Assembly (NCBI GenBank): GCA_946965045.2
Contig: OX337230.1
Span: 1,302,001-1,366,000, forward strand
Source: Epithemia pelagica
Taxonomy: Eukaryota > Bacillariophyta > Bacillariophyceae > Surirellales > Surirellaceae
DNA length: 64,000 nucleotides
Direction: 5' to 3'
The translations under genes and the position numbers were made by a program. This document shows, piece by piece, positions 42,030-52,143 of the stretch. The notes beneath the pieces were generated by a model. The model was not told where the DNA came from, did not search any database, and saw nothing but the letters and a program-made list of their open reading frames with translations. Each line of letters opens with the position of its first letter. Within the stretch, counting starts at the first letter, position 1.

Positions 42030-43253
42030 ATTCTACATCTCATCGATTCCCCATGTCACATAGCCTCGTGCTATCGCATCATGCCATCTAGCTTCGAGCT
42101 ATGTTCCCTAGCTTTGCGCTATATCGACCTATATTTCTTCGCAAATCATGAAAAGTGAGAATAGATTGACGAACTCACTCTCAAGACTAAACTGGGTCGT
42201 GCGGTATTACAACGGACGTAAATTTGGCCGTTGCTCGGACATTATACTAACGCCCTAAGCGTACGCGCCCAAAATCATCGAGCGCGCCCAAGCGACATCC
42301 GAGCGCTGTCGGCATCTATCCGACCCAACGGTCTAAGTATCCCAAGCACGACACACGATCACGCGAGACCATATTTCCATTCCCACAATCTCCAAATTGT
42401 CAACAAGCTGCGCGCCATGAAAACAACTATGCCAACCCAAAGCAAGAGCTGTTGACCCTGTATATGTTATCCGTCCACATATACATGTCATATACATCAC
42501 ATGAATCGACTCCAACTATTCCAAACCTGTTGCCGCCAAGAACCTATGACACATGACCCTTGGCAGGACCGAACATTTCACGTAGACCTATTGTAGTAAT
42601 CAACACACAATCTAACAATATCACCATTTATCACATCTTCTTTTGTGTCCCGACTATCCTTCTGATAGACTTTGACTTGCTTGCTTCTCTGACCCTGAGA
42701 AGCTTGTATCGGTTGGTGACCTACCTGATTGTCTGCTCTACCAAGCATCAATGCCTCTGCAATTCCAAGAGAATTGTAATAGCTTCTTCCCCGTGATTTC
42801 TTACACCCCAAAGTACTGTTAGTCCTCGCCTAGTTTTCTAGGCCGGGCGCGTCGGTCGACGGCACCCTAGCGGGTCCGCGCGGCAGCGTTAAAATAGACT
42901 GTACCTTTTTTTTCCACTTTTTCCACAGACCCCAAAACGACCATGGGAAATGGGAATGGGAGTGGAAGGGGAGAAAAGCGGTGACGATGTTGATTGTGTA
43001 AAGACTTCGATAGTCGATAATTTCTCTGTTGTATCGAGCTGCTTGCACAAAGTCATTCAATTGAGATGCGCTCCGTCGAATGTTTTGTAAAAATGGACCG
43101 TTGAGTACAATACGCGTCCCATTAGCGATTGGATCACTTTTAGAAAAGATCCTCCCTCCGGGCATGTTTTTGTTGTTCCGACCAAGGCGAAAGTTTGTTT
43201 CCATATCAATAGTATAAAGTATTCTCTGGTAGTAAAGCTTTCTTCTTGGCACC
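42030..43253. other. 3' region of LINE and intergenic DNA
   Basis: The first 100 bp carry three variants of TAGC(T/C)T...GCTAT (near 42062, 42090 and 42111), possibly the element's 3' UTR; there is no poly(A) tail. The rest has no convincing gene. A minus-strand open frame at 42830-43333 covers the start of the carrier gene and is rejected. A GC-rich patch (GCCGGGCGCGTCGGTCGACG) lies at about 42842. The carrier promoter should be in the last few hundred bases. Confidence 0.45.
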
Positions 43254-44313
43254 ATGTCCACTAAACAGAAGAAAAATCCGTTTCTTGCAATGACAGCTGG
43301 ATGTATGTTGGAGCTCTTTGTTGAACTCATCAATTAAATTTTGGGGTCAAAGTCTCTCACTATCTTGTTCTCTTTGCACTCCTAGGCATTGCAGGTGGGA
43401 TCGAGGCAACGGCAGTGTGGCCGATGGAATTTATCAAGGTAAGTGAACTTGGTGGCGCACTTTAGGGGTCTACCTAGCTGGCGTTGGAGAACATGGTGAA
43501 CTGTATTACTGATGATCATCTTTGTCATATCGACAGACTCAACTACAACTGCAAGCCAAGACAAAAGGAACAAAACTCCCCTACGATGGAATGATTGGTG
43601 GTTTGCGCTACTATATACAGACAACTGGTTTCTTTTCGCTCTATCGTGGTCTTGCGCCGACCTTGCTAGGAAGCATCCCCAAAGCTGGAATTCGTTTTGG
43701 ATTGAATTCCGTCATCAAAGACAATCTTCGTGACAAGAATGGAAATTTAACACCTGCCAAGAATTTCGTAGCTGGTCTTGGTGCCGGTGTTTCGGAGGCT
43801 CTTGTGATCGTGGCACCAGTGGAGACGGTGAAAACAAAATGCATTGAATTGAACATGTCGTTTATGGGTGGGTTTCGGCACATTATGAAAACAGAAGGCA
43901 TTGGCGGCGTCTATCAGGGAGCATTTGCCACGGCCTTGAAACAAGGGACCAATCAAGGTCTCCGTTTCATGTGGTTCAATGAATACAAAAAGATAGTCAC
44001 GGAAGATGGGAAGAAACCCTTGTCACCAATTGGCGGTTTGTTCGGTGGCATGTCTGCAGGGTGCTTCTCGACACTAGGCAACAATCCTTTTGATGTCGTA
44101 AAAACAAGAATGCAAGGAACCAAGGCAGCGCAGTATTCGAGCACGCTCGACTGTTTCAAACAGATTGTCACACAGGAAGGAATCGGGGCTCTCTATTCAG
44201 GTGTTATGCCTCGACTGGGTCGAGTGATTCCAGGACAAGGGATTATTTTCATGAGCTTCGAGACTATTCAAGATGTATTAGAAAAGAACGTTTGGTTCTT
44301 TCAAACTAAATAG
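43254..44313 (+). CDS. mitochondrial tricarboxylate (citrate) carrier
   Basis: Three exons: 43254-43302, 43386-43438 and 43537-44313, with introns of 83 and 98 bp (GTATGT and GTAAGT donors). Splicing gives 292 residues. It has the three-repeat mitochondrial carrier fold, with PX[DE]XX[KR]-type signatures in WPMEFIKTQLQLQ, VAPVETVKTKCIE and NPFDVVKTRMQG. The residues around them (GSIPKAGIRFG, GLGAGVSEALVIVAPVET, ALKQGTNQGLRFMWF, GVMPRLGRVIPGQGI) match citrate transport proteins (SLC25A1/CTP) closely. It should exchange citrate or isocitrate for malate across the inner membrane and supply cytosolic acetyl-CoA. The two tiny 5' exons encode the first 34 residues, including half of helix 1 and the first signature. 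Confidence 0.93.
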
Positions 44314-44428
44314 ATGTCTGCCTACAACTTATGAAACTAATCTGCTTCTGGCTGCACTTGAAATCTCGCTTGACTGATGGTGTACAAGGCGCACATGGAC
44401 CGATGCTGCACGTTGTTCAGTATCCCCC

Positions 44429-45406
44429 CTACACGAAGAAGAAATGTGCCATAGCGCCTCCGGTTGAAGCAACGTAGTTTGGATTTTTCTCGGCATCATG
44501 CTCAATCTCCACCAGCTCTCCATCAGCTGTAAGGTACAACTGGCATTCATCTGATGGCTGTTTCTGAATAAATTCACGGGCCAACGCTTGCCACGCAAAG
44601 ACCGCGTCTTGCATCACTGACGGCCCAATTCGAGATTCTCCAGGGCGAGGAATGCCCGTGGCGATCGCTTGTACAGCATCGAGTTGAATGGTGCTGTTAA
44701 GGGAATTGTCTTGCCCTGGGTCGTTTCCAGGGGATTTCCTGTTGGGTGAAAGAGTGTCAAGTTTTGGAATGGCTTCTCCTTGCCATAGTTTGTCCAAGAC
44801 ATCTGATTGGTGATGCTTTTCCAGTCCCTGTCTTACCCAGTCACATAATCCATAAAGTGTGCTCAAAGCCCTTGGTTGTTCTCCTTGTTCTTTTGGAGCA
44901 TCTCGGAATATGGCTTCAAGCAAGGGAGGACAAACATTGGCAACTGTACTTGAGGGATCCTCTGTAGATGCTGCGACATGCAAACGAGCACCAAAGATAA
45001 TGTTCCTGCGAACATATATTGATCCATAGGCAAGTTCCGGATTCTTGAGAGCTTCTAGTAATGTAAGCGAGGGATGCAATAAAAAGTATTGCCGAGATCC
45101 ATGTGCCATTTCCGCAGTTCTGTGAATCATACCATCTGGAAACGGATTATCCGGAGACTTGCTGATTTTTAGACGATCTTCGCTCACTTCCTTACTGAAT
45201 GCCCGAGAGATGATTCGCTTTTGGCCTCGAAGTTGTAGGTGACGGCCCAAACAGGTTCTCGGAGCTCCAAACATGTTGTCTTCACAATGCACAATAAAAG
45301 GTATCTTCAGAATCTTTGTTGGAACGGGAGAAAAAGATCCGTGACTCAAATAATTGGTCGCAGAAGATATGCGTGACATGAAGCGAGGGCTTGTCACGTC
45401 CACCAT
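44429..45406 (-). CDS. conserved-looking protein of unknown function
   Basis: 325 residues from the ATG at 45406 (MVDVTSPRFMSRISS); the same frame runs open to 45499, but that would overlap the start of ELP2. I do not recognise a family. A mixed alpha/beta composition, a long uninterrupted frame and regular codon use argue for a real gene. The C-terminus (QLYLTADGELVEIEHDAEK...ASTGGAMAHFFFV) is unusually hydrophobic and ends in FFFV. No signal peptide or membrane span is obvious. With this start only 30 bp separate it from the divergent ELP2 start codon. Confidence 0.6.
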   Translation of the reverse strand: MVDVTSPRFMSRISSATNYLSHGSFSPVPTKILKIPFIVHCEDNMFGAPRTCLGRHLQLRGQKRIISRAFSKEVSEDRLKISKSPDNPFPDGMIHRTAEMAHGSRQYFLLHPSLTLLEALKNPELAYGSIYVRRNIIFGARLHVAASTEDPSSTVANVCPPLLEAIFRDAPKEQGEQPRALSTLYGLCDWVRQGLEKHHQSDVLDKLWQGEAIPKLDTLSPNRKSPGNDPGQDNSLNSTIQLDAVQAIATGIPRPGESRIGPSVMQDAVFAWQALAREFIQKQPSDECQLYLTADGELVEIEHDAEKNPNYVASTGGAMAHFFFV

Positions 45407-45436
45407 CCACGTCCTCTGCAAAATCTTCGCCCAACC

Positions 45437-48277
45437 ATGAGTATCGAGGAAGCGGTGAAACCGAACAACCAAAGCGCCACTGTCCATTTGCTCCATCATG
45501 GCGCAGCAGCATCTTCACAAAGAGGACTCATTGGTTGGATTCGTCCAACGGAGGAGCCTCATCAGGATCATGAAGAGAAGAGACCACCCTCAAGACAGTG
45601 CTCAACACTGGTATATGCTTCACATTCGGTTCTGAATCTTGCCCATGCCAAAAGCGTCGTATTATCATCGGGGGACTCAGAGCCAATTTGGCACGTCGAA
45701 GAAACTCTGTGCACAGAGACAAGAGGCAGCGACAGTGGACCTCAGCACGTGATCACGTGTTTGGCGACACTGTCGTGCGATTTGGCCAAACCAAACCAAT
45801 CAACTGTTTTCACTGCGGCCATAGTTTCAGGCTTTGCGGATGGAACGATTTCATTGTGGCTACGAAATCAAAGTTACACTTGGTGCGAGCTGTATTTGGA
45901 TGATAGCACAGCCTCCAATCTACCAATCACTTGCATTGATGCTTCTTGGGTAGAAGGGCATTCCATGCTCCTCATCCTGGTTGGTACTTCAGCAGGAGCT
46001 ACTTACTACCAATGCAAACTTAGAAAATGCGTAGCTCAAGATGAGATAGTTCAACGCAATGGGAAAGATGTGGTCATGGTCGAAAGCAAGAGCACAGTGG
46101 TTGTCGAGAACACTGCGGTGTGTTCCGTGAATTTTCGCCATGACACTTCGATAGGACATGTTTTAGCCTTGATTGGAACAGCTGCTCCTCGACACAACAA
46201 AATACATGTTCTTCACACCTCCGTAGACGCAAGCACCTCGAGTGGACTAGATCTTCACTACAGTGGTTCCTTGACGGGACATGAGGACTGGGTGACATGC
46301 ATGGCTTGGACTGGCGATTTGACGGCACCATTTTTGGCAACGGGAAGCCAAGACACACGTATACGGCTCTGGAAGTTTTCTACGTCGGTGAATGCTGAGT
46401 CAATCAAGGATGAGCTTCCTGAAGAAGGCCCTGGAGTAGTACCAATACAGGAGGACGATGAGGGTGATGACGATGATGAAAACGTTGGCCATGACGATGA
46501 CGAAGAAGAAGGGGAGTCACGACTGGATATTCAACTTGGCAAAAGTGTAATCCGCGTCACATTGGAGGCATTGCTCATGGGTCATGAGGAAGCGGTCACC
46601 TCCCTGTGCTGGTACAGGCAGTCGAAAAATGTCTACAAACAGGATCATTTGTTGGTGAGCAGTAGCATGGACAGATCCATTCTCTTGTGGACTCCAGGTG
46701 AGGATGGCATTTGGACACCGTTAACGCGGGTAGGAAGTGCGGGAGGAATCCTTGGTGGATCTGTTGGCTCGACGTTACTGGGGTATCTTGGCGCAACAAC
46801 AGAACCTCTTGGAGGAACATGCTTAATCGGACATGCATACGGAGGTGCTTTGCATGTATGGAATCTGGATGATGAAGCAATCAACTTTTCCTCTTCTCCT
46901 GAATCAGTTGATATCCCCACAGCAGAGCTTGCCACCCGTTTGTATTGGAGGACAACTGCGTGCATCACTGGTCATTTCGCTGGAGTGAAGGATTTGTGCT
47001 GGGAGGCATCCACAGGGCGCTACCTCTTGACCGTCAGCGACGATCAAACATGTCGACTCTGGGCTGCCGCGAAACCTAAAGTTACAAATGAACGGATCAT
47101 TTGGGTTGAAGCAGCGAGACCTCAGGTGCATGGTTACAACTTGGCTGCAGTGACATCGCTGTCTTCCCAGAAACATCCGCATTTCATTGTTACTGGAGCG
47201 GACGAGAAAGAGCTGAGAGGATTTGATGCACCAAAATTGTCGCTGGATGTCCTCGAGGCCGTGACTGGCACACGGTGGCCTACTGATGATCCAACAAAAC
47301 GAGTTGAACGCGCCTACATTCCCTCATTGGGTCTTAGCAATAAGGCTACTGCATCGGAGGGTGCCGAAGACGACACCCCGGATGAAACTGCGACCGGTTC
47401 CATGTTGCGTCTCCCACTGGAACGTGACCTTGGAGCAGTGTCACTTTGGCCTGAAGTACAAAAGCTGTTTGGCCATACATCAGAACTCTACTCTGTCTCG
47501 TCTTCCCTGGAAGCACGGAGTGTCATTGGGTTGACCGACAGTGAATCTGACGGTGCACTGTTGGCATCTTCCTGCAAAGCGAGAAACGAAGCGGATGCTT
47601 CAATTCGTCTCTGGAAAGCATGGGAAGGCACATGCCATCAAGTTTTGTCGGGTGGGCACAAGTCAACTGTAGCCTCACTCGCGTTTTCTCCCGACGGAAC
47701 GCTGTTGGCCTCCTCTGGCAAGGATCGCCGTCTTTGTCTATGGCGACGTCAAGACGATGGGCAATTCAAGGCGGCTTGGGCCAAGGAATCTGCTCACAAA
47801 CGAATTGTTTGGTCGGTACACTTCCATCCGCACTGCTTCGGGGACACTTATTTCCTTGCATCAGGGTCTCGTGATGGTTGCGTGAAAATATGGTCAATTG
47901 CCGTGTCAAACGAATGTCAAATACCCGTTGTAGACGCAAGGACAATACACAGCTTTTCACCCACGCACACAGTCAATGGTAAGGCAGATTCTGTCACTGC
48001 AGTGTCATTCTGTCCCTGTCCCGTTGAACATGGGAGTGCCTTTTTGGCGCTTGGTCTCGAGTCTGGCCTTGTGGAATTGTGGAACGTCCCCTTGAAATCC
48101 CCGACGGACAATATTCAGCCATCGGTATATCTGGTTTTCCCTGCCAATATCTGTCACAAGGCTACCGTTACCAAGCTTGCCTGGCGGCCTTGCAAACCAT
48201 CTGAAAGCGCAACGATGAAAACCTTGGCTAGTTGCTCGTCCGATCACGGATGTCGCATTTTTGAGATAAATCTCTAG
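45437..48277 (+). CDS. ELP2: Elongator complex subunit 2 (WD40 repeats)
   Basis: 946 residues in a single exon. Multiple WD40 repeats form two propellers: SLTGHEDWVTCMAWT...GSQDTRIRLWKF, LLMGHEEAVTSLCWY...SSSMDRSILLW, ITGHFAGVKDLCWE...VSDDQTCRLW, and later GGHKSTVASLAFSPDG...GKDRRLCLW. ELP2-specific text is present: the WVEAARPQVHGYNLAAV and VTGADEKELRGFDAP region, LGLSNKA, and SLWPEVQKLFGHTSELYSV. An acidic linker (EDDEGDDDDENVGHDDDEEE) interrupts one blade. ELP2 is a scaffold of the Elongator complex, which makes the cm5U-type modification on wobble uridines of tRNA. The N-terminal repeat is less clear than in animal homologues. Confidence 0.93.
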   Translation: MSIEEAVKPNNQSATVHLLHHGAAASSQRGLIGWIRPTEEPHQDHEEKRPPSRQCSTLVYASHSVLNLAHAKSVVLSSGDSEPIWHVEETLCTETRGSDSGPQHVITCLATLSCDLAKPNQSTVFTAAIVSGFADGTISLWLRNQSYTWCELYLDDSTASNLPITCIDASWVEGHSMLLILVGTSAGATYYQCKLRKCVAQDEIVQRNGKDVVMVESKSTVVVENTAVCSVNFRHDTSIGHVLALIGTAAPRHNKIHVLHTSVDASTSSGLDLHYSGSLTGHEDWVTCMAWTGDLTAPFLATGSQDTRIRLWKFSTSVNAESIKDELPEEGPGVVPIQEDDEGDDDDENVGHDDDEEEGESRLDIQLGKSVIRVTLEALLMGHEEAVTSLCWYRQSKNVYKQDHLLVSSSMDRSILLWTPGEDGIWTPLTRVGSAGGILGGSVGSTLLGYLGATTEPLGGTCLIGHAYGGALHVWNLDDEAINFSSSPESVDIPTAELATRLYWRTTACITGHFAGVKDLCWEASTGRYLLTVSDDQTCRLWAAAKPKVTNERIIWVEAARPQVHGYNLAAVTSLSSQKHPHFIVTGADEKELRGFDAPKLSLDVLEAVTGTRWPTDDPTKRVERAYIPSLGLSNKATASEGAEDDTPDETATGSMLRLPLERDLGAVSLWPEVQKLFGHTSELYSVSSSLEARSVIGLTDSESDGALLASSCKARNEADASIRLWKAWEGTCHQVLSGGHKSTVASLAFSPDGTLLASSGKDRRLCLWRRQDDGQFKAAWAKESAHKRIVWSVHFHPHCFGDTYFLASGSRDGCVKIWSIAVSNECQIPVVDARTIHSFSPTHTVNGKADSVTAVSFCPCPVEHGSAFLALGLESGLVELWNVPLKSPTDNIQPSVYLVFPANICHKATVTKLAWRPCKPSESATMKTLASCSSDHGCRIFEINL

Positions 48278-48337
48278 CTGGAGCAGTGACATCTCATTAT
48301 TTCTCTATGTTAGTGTTAGCCCTTTGAACAGGTCTGT

Positions 48338-49328
48338 CTATCTGATGGTCCCAAACGAGGGAAAAGATATTTCTCCCAAATCATCATTATCGTCCATGCT
48401 GTCATCCATGTCTTTTTTTCCAGCTGCTGCCAGAACTCTTGGTTGCAATTCGGATCGTGCCATCAGAGCAGTGTGATGGGGAATGATACTCTTCATGTCT
48501 CCTGTTGCTGTTCGAGGCCCATACAGTTCGACCTGGCGAACATGAGTATCCCGGCCGTTCTGAAGAGGAGAAAACATGAAAGTGAGTCTTATCTACCACA
48601 CAGATTGTCTCAATCCAATGATAGCCCTAGGCACACACCTGATGCATGGACAAAATTGAGATTCTTAACAAGTGTGTTCGTACTAGACTGCGACTGAGAT
48701 CCATAAAATTGTCATTGTCCAACTCAGCTTGACATTCATCTAGTGGATCGGGAGGGCTGGACAGGGGAACGATACACCAACCAACCGGTTCTTGGAATTC
48801 GATCTCCGTATTGTCGGGGTAGACAGCGCCCTGTAAATCTTGATTGGTCATACCGTGTTCGACACATATTTTTTTAGGTGTGTAGGACTCGTCGAGTGCA
48901 TAATCTAGGTACAAGCAGACATGACTGATTGCCACACGACGAGCAAAGTGTACTTGAATCCAGTGCGGTTGCTTGGTTCCGTCAGACTGCCAATAAGAGT
49001 CAATGCTTCGATCACGTATTTGCTCGACTCCATTGCCAGGTTTGGCAGAAGAAAGCTGCCAACACAAAGCTTCTTTCCCGATTTCTCGAAGATGAGATAG
49101 ACTTGAAAGATTGGAAACGGCCGAAATCATGAGTTGGGTTGACGAAGAAGCCCCTGGTGCATGCAATGGGTTGGTGGCACTATCATCAACAGCCCCATCG
49201 TCGTCTTCTTCATCTTCTTCTTCCTCCTCCGGCTCTTCCTCGTCTTCCTCATCGCTATGTGGATCAGACGGACGAGGTTGAGGCGGCGCCTCAGTGTCTT
49301 CTGATGACACGGCATACATTGTCAACAT
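48338..49328 (-). CDS. APC10: anaphase-promoting complex subunit 10 (DOC1)
   Basis: Two exons, 49328-48639 and 48559-48338, with a 79 bp intron (GTGTGT...TCAG) joining SMHQ to NGRDTHVRQVELYGP, a diagnostic APC10 segment. The 303-residue product has an acidic N-terminal extension (EEDEEEPEEEEEDEEDDD) absent from many homologues, then the DOC beta-barrel: LREIGKEALCWQLSSAKPGNGVEQ, SYWQSDGTKQPHWIQVHF, LDYALDESYTPKKI and GWCIVPLS. APC10 forms the D-box co-receptor with the activator and gives the APC/C ubiquitin ligase its processivity. The C-terminus ends SFPSFGTIR, similar to the IR tail by which APC10 binds an APC/C scaffold subunit. ATGs at 49328 and 49319 are both possible. Confidence 0.93.
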
Positions 49329-49392
49329 CAAAATTCCTTGTATCAAATCAATGAGAGAGTCTTCTCGTCATTTTTTGAGGGGGCAGCAATGA

Positions 49393-50883
49393 ATGACGGG
49401 GAGGGCTATTGTGGCGAGAAAGGGGTGGGGAGTGAGGAGTCAGACCAGCCCGGCGCTCATGCACGCACGCGCAACGGTAATCGCGACCCTTCAACTCCAC
49501 GAAGTTGGAAGTGTGGACAATGTTGAGAAGCAAATGGTCGAACGGGCATGGAGTGTATTTCTCTCCGGAATCGTCGTTGGAGCCGCTTCCCTGTATCTAT
49601 TGAATCAAGCTAACGTGGCCTTGACCAAGGCTAGTTCCGAAGATGGAACAACTGCTGAAACAACACAAGCTGAATCAAATGAACCGGTTGCCGATCATGC
49701 TTCAAAACATGCACGCAATACAACAAGAATAAGTAGTGCGCAGGCATCGACTTCAGCAACTACGAGACCAACCCTGGAAGATGTTCTAAAACAAAATGAT
49801 GACAGACTGGAAATCCAAGCTATTGGTGTGGTCCGATCCGTGTATCGTTTATGCGTCGGCACACCCCGTCAGGGTTTATTGGCCCCTCATGCTCGGGGTC
49901 GTCTGGATTTAACCGCGGTTCCCGCCGAAGCCGTCCAAGGATTGGAAGAATACTCACACATTTGGATATTTTTCATCTTTCATCTGAATACGCTTCCAAA
50001 ACAGGGGAACAAAAAAGCTCCCATGAAGATTGCTCCTCCTATACTAGGGGGAAGAAAAATCGGTGTCTTGGCTTCCCGGTGTAAGTCACCTCTATCTTCT
50101 CGTTGCATCTAATGTTGCTTGCGAGTGTCGTTGTGTGTTGATGGGATCATTTTGGCTGGTGACACGGGAAAATAACATCATTTGTCCTTGTTTGTTTTTA
50201 TTGTTTTTTGTTTGGTAGCGCCTCATAGACCAAATCCAGTAGGGGTGACTCTGGCCCGGTTGGATCGTATCGAAACAAACATCAACAACAAGGTGACCTC
50301 TTTGCACTTATCGGGAGTGGACTTGGTAGATGGGACACCCGTGATTGATGTAAAGCCATTTGTTCCATTGTATGACTCGGACAACACATGCTCTGTTCCA
50401 GATTGGGTGTCAGGAGGATTAGCATTAAGACGAAAAGTGTCCTTTTCCTCACTCGCAGATGAGCAGCTGTCGGAAATCCTTAAGAACAAGAGATCGCGAA
50501 ACACTTTAAGATTTTATGGCCGTCGTGGGGAAACAATCGAAGAGGCTCTTGTCGACATTCGGGCCTGTATTGAGGAGGTTCTTGCGATTGATGTAAGGAG
50601 TCAATGGCAAACCACAAAAGCCAGAAAAGGGAAGTTTCATGCAGAACGCGCCGCTCGTCTCAGACAAGGACCCGTCGTTAAAACAGATCCGGGAGGAAGT
50701 CGGACGGCCGATGTCGAAAGTGCCGTCAATGTGGGTTCCTGTACACAGCAACTTGACAATCTACTGATAACATTTAAAGTTCAGGAGGGTCCGAACGATC
50801 ATACCAATATTTCGGCATCTAATGCGAGTGGTGCTGAAGATTGTTTGATTGTAACATCCATTGAACTTCTGCAGAAACCGTAA
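49393..50883 (+). CDS. TRMO/TsaA-family tRNA (adenine37-N6)-methyltransferase
   Basis: Two exons, 49393-50080 and 50219-50883, with a 138 bp intron (GTAAGT...GTAG) that rebuilds SRSPHRPNPVGVTLARL, the core motif of the YaeB/TsaA fold. 450 residues. The domain begins at IQAIGVVRSVY, with GTPRQGLL, LEEYSHIWIFFIFH and DGTPVIDVKPFVPLYDS following. The N-terminal 100 residues contain a hydrophobic segment (AWSVFLSGIVVGAASLYLL) that may anchor or target the protein. The C-terminal extension is unassigned. TRMO methylates t6A37 to m6t6A in tRNA-Thr with S-adenosylmethionine. An alternative start is the Met before VERAW at 49534. It diverges from APC10 across about 64 bp. Confidence 0.88.
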
Positions 50884-51243
50884 AGCATGGGTGGATAATC
50901 GCAACAGATGTCAAACTGTTCTCGCTCGAATGAGAGTTCATGAACACTTCCTCTTCGTTGTTGCCTTTTCATCTTCGTGAAATGGCGTATATCTCCACTT
51001 TCAGGTTGTCGATTGTCCATTTATCAACATTTGTCTTCTCTCTAGAATTATTCTCGTTGTGAAAAATGAAGAGAACGATCGCGCATCTCTTCTCAATACT
51101 TTTAGTCGCTCTTAGGTAGCTTATTATTTTTTGTAGATGTAACAGTGTACTCTGTCGCAAGTACGTAACTCTCGTTCTCCACCGGTGTTCGCGTTCGGTG
51201 TTGGGGGCGATCTTTTGCGTGTCTGTCATTTTTTGCTGTGGCG
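50884..51243. other. intergenic, no gene seen
   Basis: 360 bp with the TRMO 3' end and the promoter of the membrane protein at 51244. No recognised motif. Confidence 0.4.
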
Positions 51244-52089
51244 ATGATGGCATCGTTTCGTCCTGGATCTTTCTTCTTGCTCTCCTGTCTATTAGTAATC
51301 TGCAGTTGTTGGGGATACATCCATCCTTTACCGAGCAAGCTTACCATTTCGAGAACCATGGGAAGTTCGACGACCACAGCTGCGGTTACCGAATTGGCGC
51401 AGTACGCACCTGAGGCCATCTCACTGTTCAACAATATGAAGACACCTGCTTCCATTCTTGGAGGTGCAATTGTCGGTTTGGGTTTTGGGTCTCCCTTGGA
51501 AATACATACACCGGAAGGCGTCAAAGAAAACCGGGTCGAGAAGTTTCTAAGGAAAACTTACCTCCTGGTGTCCGCGATTGCACTTCTGTCCCAACTTATT
51601 GCGATTATGTGGGCCACGGTTGCTGTCAACAAACTAACCGAGGTCCATGTTGCCAAAGCAGAAAGTGTATGGCATCTGCTGCAACGAGATCATGACTTGA
51701 GTTGGGCTGGTGTCAATTCCCATTTCATGGTTGGCATGCTCTCCTTCAGTTACATTATTGGAGTCAGAGGTTATTTCTTGGCAGGACGCGGACTCTTGGG
51801 CCAAAGCGTTGCTGGGATCGCAGTCTCATCTCTCTTATTCATGGTCGGAATTGTGAACCGTGGAATTTCCGAGGGAGGAGGACGGGTGGGACAATCCTAT
51901 GGAGGAAGCATTGTTGGACTTTTTGTACATTATGTTATGCTTGGAATGAAAAAGAATTTCGTTTCGTTAAGACCTCTCGAGCTGGCATCGTTCTTCGTTG
52001 GCGCAGTTGCGTTGGCCCAGGGTTTACGTGCTATAAGACAATTGGGCGACCAGGAGGAGGAGTTGGAGGGAAAATCGAAAGTGTCTTAG
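51244..52089 (+). CDS. predicted multi-pass membrane protein, possibly plastid
   Basis: 281 residues from the ATG at 51244. A strong signal peptide (FFLLSCLLVICSCWG) is followed by YIHPLPSKLTISR, a basic Ser/Thr-rich stretch that could be a plastid transit region, with Tyr instead of the usual Phe at the cleavage site. Four or five hydrophobic segments follow (YLLVSAIALLSQLIAIMW, FMVGMLSFSYIIGVRGYFL, SVAGIAVSSLLFMVGIV, IVGLFVHYVMLGM, ASFFVGAVALAQGL). The C-terminal tail is charged. I do not recognise the family. The gene is convergent with the desaturase gene, about 54 bp between stop codons. Confidence 0.7.
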   Translation: MMASFRPGSFFLLSCLLVICSCWGYIHPLPSKLTISRTMGSSTTTAAVTELAQYAPEAISLFNNMKTPASILGGAIVGLGFGSPLEIHTPEGVKENRVEKFLRKTYLLVSAIALLSQLIAIMWATVAVNKLTEVHVAKAESVWHLLQRDHDLSWAGVNSHFMVGMLSFSYIIGVRGYFLAGRGLLGQSVAGIAVSSLLFMVGIVNRGISEGGGRVGQSYGGSIVGLFVHYVMLGMKKNFVSLRPLELASFFVGAVALAQGLRAIRQLGDQEEELEGKSKVS

Positions 52090-52143
52090 TCAAAATCACC
52101 ATTATGAATGAGGAACCATCCTCTACAGTATGCTTGATCTACT

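Noticed and set aside
42830-43333. 167-codon minus-strand ORF
   Set aside because: It overlaps the first exons of the citrate carrier and has no family resemblance. Composition is unconvincing.
45407-45499. 31-residue N-terminal extension of the unknown gene at 44429
   Set aside because: It would overlap the ELP2 start on the other strand. The ATG at 45406 avoids this.
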